From assembly GCA_025966175.1 (NCBI GenBank), contig JAOPVN010000476.1, forward strand, positions 1 through 6,463: 6,463 nt of DNA. The letters are read 5' to 3'. Below are positions 4,961-6,463 of this stretch, piece by piece (within the stretch, counting starts at the first letter, position 1; every line of letters starts with the position of its first letter). The position numbers and the translations under genes were made by a program. Under the pieces are notes generated by a model. The model did no database searches. It was not told where the DNA came from and saw only the letters and a list, made by a program, of their open reading frames with translations. The DNA is from Modestobacter sp. (GTDB lineage: Bacteria > Actinomycetota > Actinomycetes > Mycobacteriales > Geodermatophilaceae).

Positions 4961-5626
4961 ATGACGAGCCGTCGTACCTGGTGGATCACCGGTGGGGTGG
5001 TGGTGGTCGCCGCCGGCGCCATCGGCGGTCCGCTCGGCTACGCCGCCCTGCAGGAGGACGCCCCACCCGCGGCGACGGTGCAGGTCCAGCCGGAGGACGC
5101 CGCGCTGACCACCGACACCGACGGCAGCTGGACCATCGCCGCGGGATCGTCGGCCGGGTACCGCGTGCACGAGGTGCTCAACGGCGCCGACGTGACCGTG
5201 GCGGGCAGCACCGACCAGGTCACCGGATCGGTCGTCGTCGCCGGCGGTGATCTCGCCACCGCCGACGTGACCGTCGACGTCGCTTCGATCGCGACCGACA
5301 GCGGCCGCCGGGACTCCTACTTCCGGAGCAACGTGATGGACGTCGCGGCCAACCCGACGGCGACCTTCTCCGTCACCGAGGTGGCCGACCTGCCCGAGCT
5401 GACCGGCACGCCGGCGACGGTGCCCGTGGCCGGCGAGCTGACCCTGGCCGGGGTCACCCAGCCGGTGCGAACGGAGATCTCCGTCGTCCGCACCGCCGCG
5501 GGGGTCGACGTCTCCGGGTCGGTCCCGGTGACCTTCGGCGACTACGGGGTCGACGCGCCTGCCCTGGGCTTCGTCCGCGTGGACGACCAGGGCGCCGTGG
5601 AGTTCCTCCTCCACCTCACCCTCTGA
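4961..5626 (+). CDS. YceI-family protein, membrane-anchored or secreted, 221 aa
   Basis: YceI-family proteins adopt a lipocalin-like beta barrel that binds isoprenoid-type or other lipophilic ligands, usually outside the cytoplasm. Residues 1-6 (MTSRRT) are basic and 7-29 form a hydrophobic segment, either an uncleaved anchor or a Sec signal without an obvious lipobox. A Pro/Ala linker follows to about 50. The YceI domain covers about 55-220, starting DGSWTIAAGSSAGYRVHEVL. It includes RRDSYFRSNVMDVAANPTATF (116-136), the hallmark segment in which an [RD]xYF-like motif precedes the N-P-x-[AS]-x-F strand, and ends FLLHLTL. The length is normal for an anchored member. The ATG at 4961 has GGGAG five bases upstream. 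An in-frame ATG at 4934 lies inside the repeat cluster and lacks an SD, so it was rejected. The gene probably has its own promoter within the 75 bp after the SRP RNA. The ligand is unknown. Confidence 0.9.
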   Translation: MTSRRTWWITGGVVVVAAGAIGGPLGYAALQEDAPPAATVQVQPEDAALTTDTDGSWTIAAGSSAGYRVHEVLNGADVTVAGSTDQVTGSVVVAGGDLATADVTVDVASIATDSGRRDSYFRSNVMDVAANPTATFSVTEVADLPELTGTPATVPVAGELTLAGVTQPVRTEISVVRTAAGVDVSGSVPVTFGDYGVDAPALGFVRVDDQGAVEFLLHLTL

Positions 5627-5850
5627 CGCCGCACACCAGAGGCCGACGGCCGGCGAGGCGACGGCGACCACCCCGGCAGCGCCGCCGGTGGCCGGATAGC
5701 GGGACCCACCGTCGCGCTGAGCACCGGACCCCCCGCTCCGCTGCTGTCCGGCCCGTTCGGCCACCACTCGGTCCGGTCGTCGCCCGGGCGGATCTGCAGC
5801 GCCCGCGGTGAACTCGTCGTCCCGCTGGTCGCTCACGTGCCCTGACCGTC

Positions 5851-5877
5851 GGCTCCACCGCGGAGACGCGGTGGGCC
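5851..5877. terminator. Strong GNRA-capped hairpin, possible U-less terminator
   Basis: CCACCGCG (5855-5862) pairs with CGCGGTGG (5867-5874) around a GAGA tetraloop. The stem continues as GGC (5851-5853)/GCC (5875-5877) past a single bulged T, giving 11 bp in total. No T-tract follows on either strand. It may end yceI transcription as a U-less hairpin terminator of the kind reported in actinobacteria, or be a structured RNA element. At 224 bp past the yceI stop it is distant for a terminator. Confidence 0.4.
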
Positions 5878-5978
5878 GGCTCGGTGACCCCGCACCGTGA
5901 GGTATCGGTCCGGTAACGGACGGAGGGGACGGGCGCACCGCTGGCGGCCGGACGCGCCGGACCGTCGGTGCGGCCACG

Positions 5979-5984
5979 TAACCT
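5979..5984 (+). promoter_or_regulatory. -10 element for leaderless dnaX transcription
   Basis: TAACCT fits TAnnnT and ends six bases before GTG 5991, which puts the predicted transcript start on or next to the G of the start codon. No SD precedes the GTG. The TAA of this hexamer is also the in-frame stop that rules out any earlier dnaX start. No clear -35 was found. Confidence 0.55.
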
Positions 5985-5990
5985 CGCGGC

Positions 5991-6463
5991 GTGGCTCTGG
6001 CGCTCTACCGGAAGTACCGCCCGGCGACCTTCGCCGAGGTGGTCGGTCAGGAGCACGTCACCGCGCCCCTGATGAACGCCGTCGACAGCGGGCGGATCAA
6101 CCATGCCTATCTGTTCAGCGGCCCGCGGGGCTGCGGCAAGACGTCCTCGGCGCGGATCCTGGCCCGCTCGCTGAACTGCGAGCAGGGGCCGACGTCGACC
6201 CCGTGCGGTGTCTGCGGCTCGTGCATCTCGCTGGCGCCCGACGGGCCCGGCTCGATCGACGTGATGGAGATCGACGCCGCCAGCCACGGTGGTGTCGACG
6301 ACGCCCGCGACCTGCGCGAGAAGGCGTTCTTCGCCCCGGTGCACAGCCGCTACAAGGTCTACATCGTCGACGAGGCGCACATGGTGACCACGCAGGGCTT
6401 CAACGCCCTGCTCAAGGTGGTCGAGGAGCCGCCGGAGTTCCTGGTCTTCGTCTTCGCCACGAC
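5991..6463 (+). CDS. dnaX: DNA polymerase III subunit gamma/tau, N-terminal part; 3' end outside window
   Basis: DnaX is the ATPase motor of the clamp loader that opens and places the beta sliding clamp on primed DNA, and it organises the replicase. The 157 complete codons visible cover most of the first AAA+ domain. It starts VALALYRKYRPATFAEVVGQ, the diagnostic DnaX N-terminus. Walker A GPRGCGKT is at 44-51. Zinc ligands C63, C72, C75 and C78 form the DnaX-specific zinc module inserted in the ATPase. GVDDARDLREK is at 101-111, Walker B VYIVDEAH at 123-130, and the conserved FNALLKVVEEPPEFLVFVFAT run at 137-157. Start choice is firm: an in-frame TAA lies at 5979-5981 and GTG 5991 is the first start after it. 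Lack of an SD and the adjacent -10 suggest a leaderless mRNA. Confidence 0.97.
   Translation, partial: MALALYRKYRPATFAEVVGQEHVTAPLMNAVDSGRINHAYLFSGPRGCGKTSSARILARSLNCEQGPTSTPCGVCGSCISLAPDGPGSIDVMEIDAASHGGVDDARDLREKAFFAPVHSRYKVYIVDEAHMVTTQGFNALLKVVEEPPEFLVFVFAT

Larger units (their letters stand above)
5627..5990. other. 364-bp intergenic region between yceI-like gene and dnaX
   Basis: I find no convincing gene here. It contains a strong hairpin at 5851-5877 and a tandem 11-bp repeat at 5901-5922 that overlaps the inverted repeat GTCCG-GTAA-CGGAC (5908-5921). A further inverted pair, CGCACCG (5934-5940) and CGGTGCG (5966-5972), and the dnaX -10 at 5979-5984 complete it. A minus-strand frame from GTG 5836 starts plausibly (VSDQRDDEFTAG) but runs on antisense through yceI, so it was not called. 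Confidence 0.6.

Noticed and set aside
5628..5836. Possible minus-strand gene starting GTG 5836 (VSDQRDDEFTAG)
   Set aside because: The first dozen codons look coding, but third-position GC then falls, the SD is weak, and the frame continues antisense through yceI and the SRP RNA with no stop. At most a decayed fragment.
5616..6380. 254-residue minus-strand frame opposite dnaX
   Set aside because: Shadow of dnaX, whose Walker and zinc motifs are unambiguous.
1..6463. CRISPR array, transposon ends or defence system
   Set aside because: No regularly spaced repeats, terminal inverted repeats, transposase or defence-type domains are seen.

Overview
The window comes from a high-GC Gram-positive bacterium (Actinobacteria). 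The evidence is strongly GC-biased third codon positions, GTG starts, GGAGG-type ribosome binding sites, a short SRP RNA and an apparently leaderless dnaX. Geodermatophilaceae or a close relative is a plausible guess from codon style and gene order, but the sequence alone does not settle the genus. The content is chromosomal and housekeeping-like. There is no transposase, integrase, phage gene or CRISPR array.

Layout. A minus-strand pair occupies 1-1328: an orphan 115-residue protein followed by the N-terminal 315 residues of a Ser/Thr protein kinase that runs off the left edge. A 228-bp divergent intergenic region separates this pair from a plus-strand gene (1557-3542) for a two-TM, double-RCK ion channel related to plant CASTOR/POLLUX. 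Its stop codon overlaps a candidate promoter for tRNA-Ser(GGA) at 3581-3665. A convergent minus-strand EamA/DMT exporter (3600-4583) reads into the tRNA gene, so its last 21 codons and stop lie antisense to the tRNA. The exporter has a 140-nt leader with a 13-codon upstream ORF and four mutually complementary arms, one of which holds the exporter's Shine-Dalgarno sequence. Divergent from that leader is the SRP RNA gene (about 4791-4885), then a membrane-anchored YceI-family protein (4961-5626). A 364-bp gene-free stretch with a strong GNRA hairpin follows, and then the start of dnaX (5991 to the right edge).

How the genes relate. The core is translation, secretion and replication (tRNA-Ser, SRP RNA, dnaX), with membrane and envelope genes interleaved (channel, exporter, YceI protein). 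The kinase and the orphan protein form a short unit, 34 nt apart. I see no single multi-gene system.

The most unusual element is the exporter leader at 4584-4723. Its geometry (uORF end = arm 1, then arms 2 and 3, with the SD in arm 4) matches the logic of ribosome-mediated translational attenuation known from erm-type resistance genes. This is inference from base complementarity and needs covariation or experimental support. The second oddity is the exporter C-terminus encoded inside the tRNA gene.
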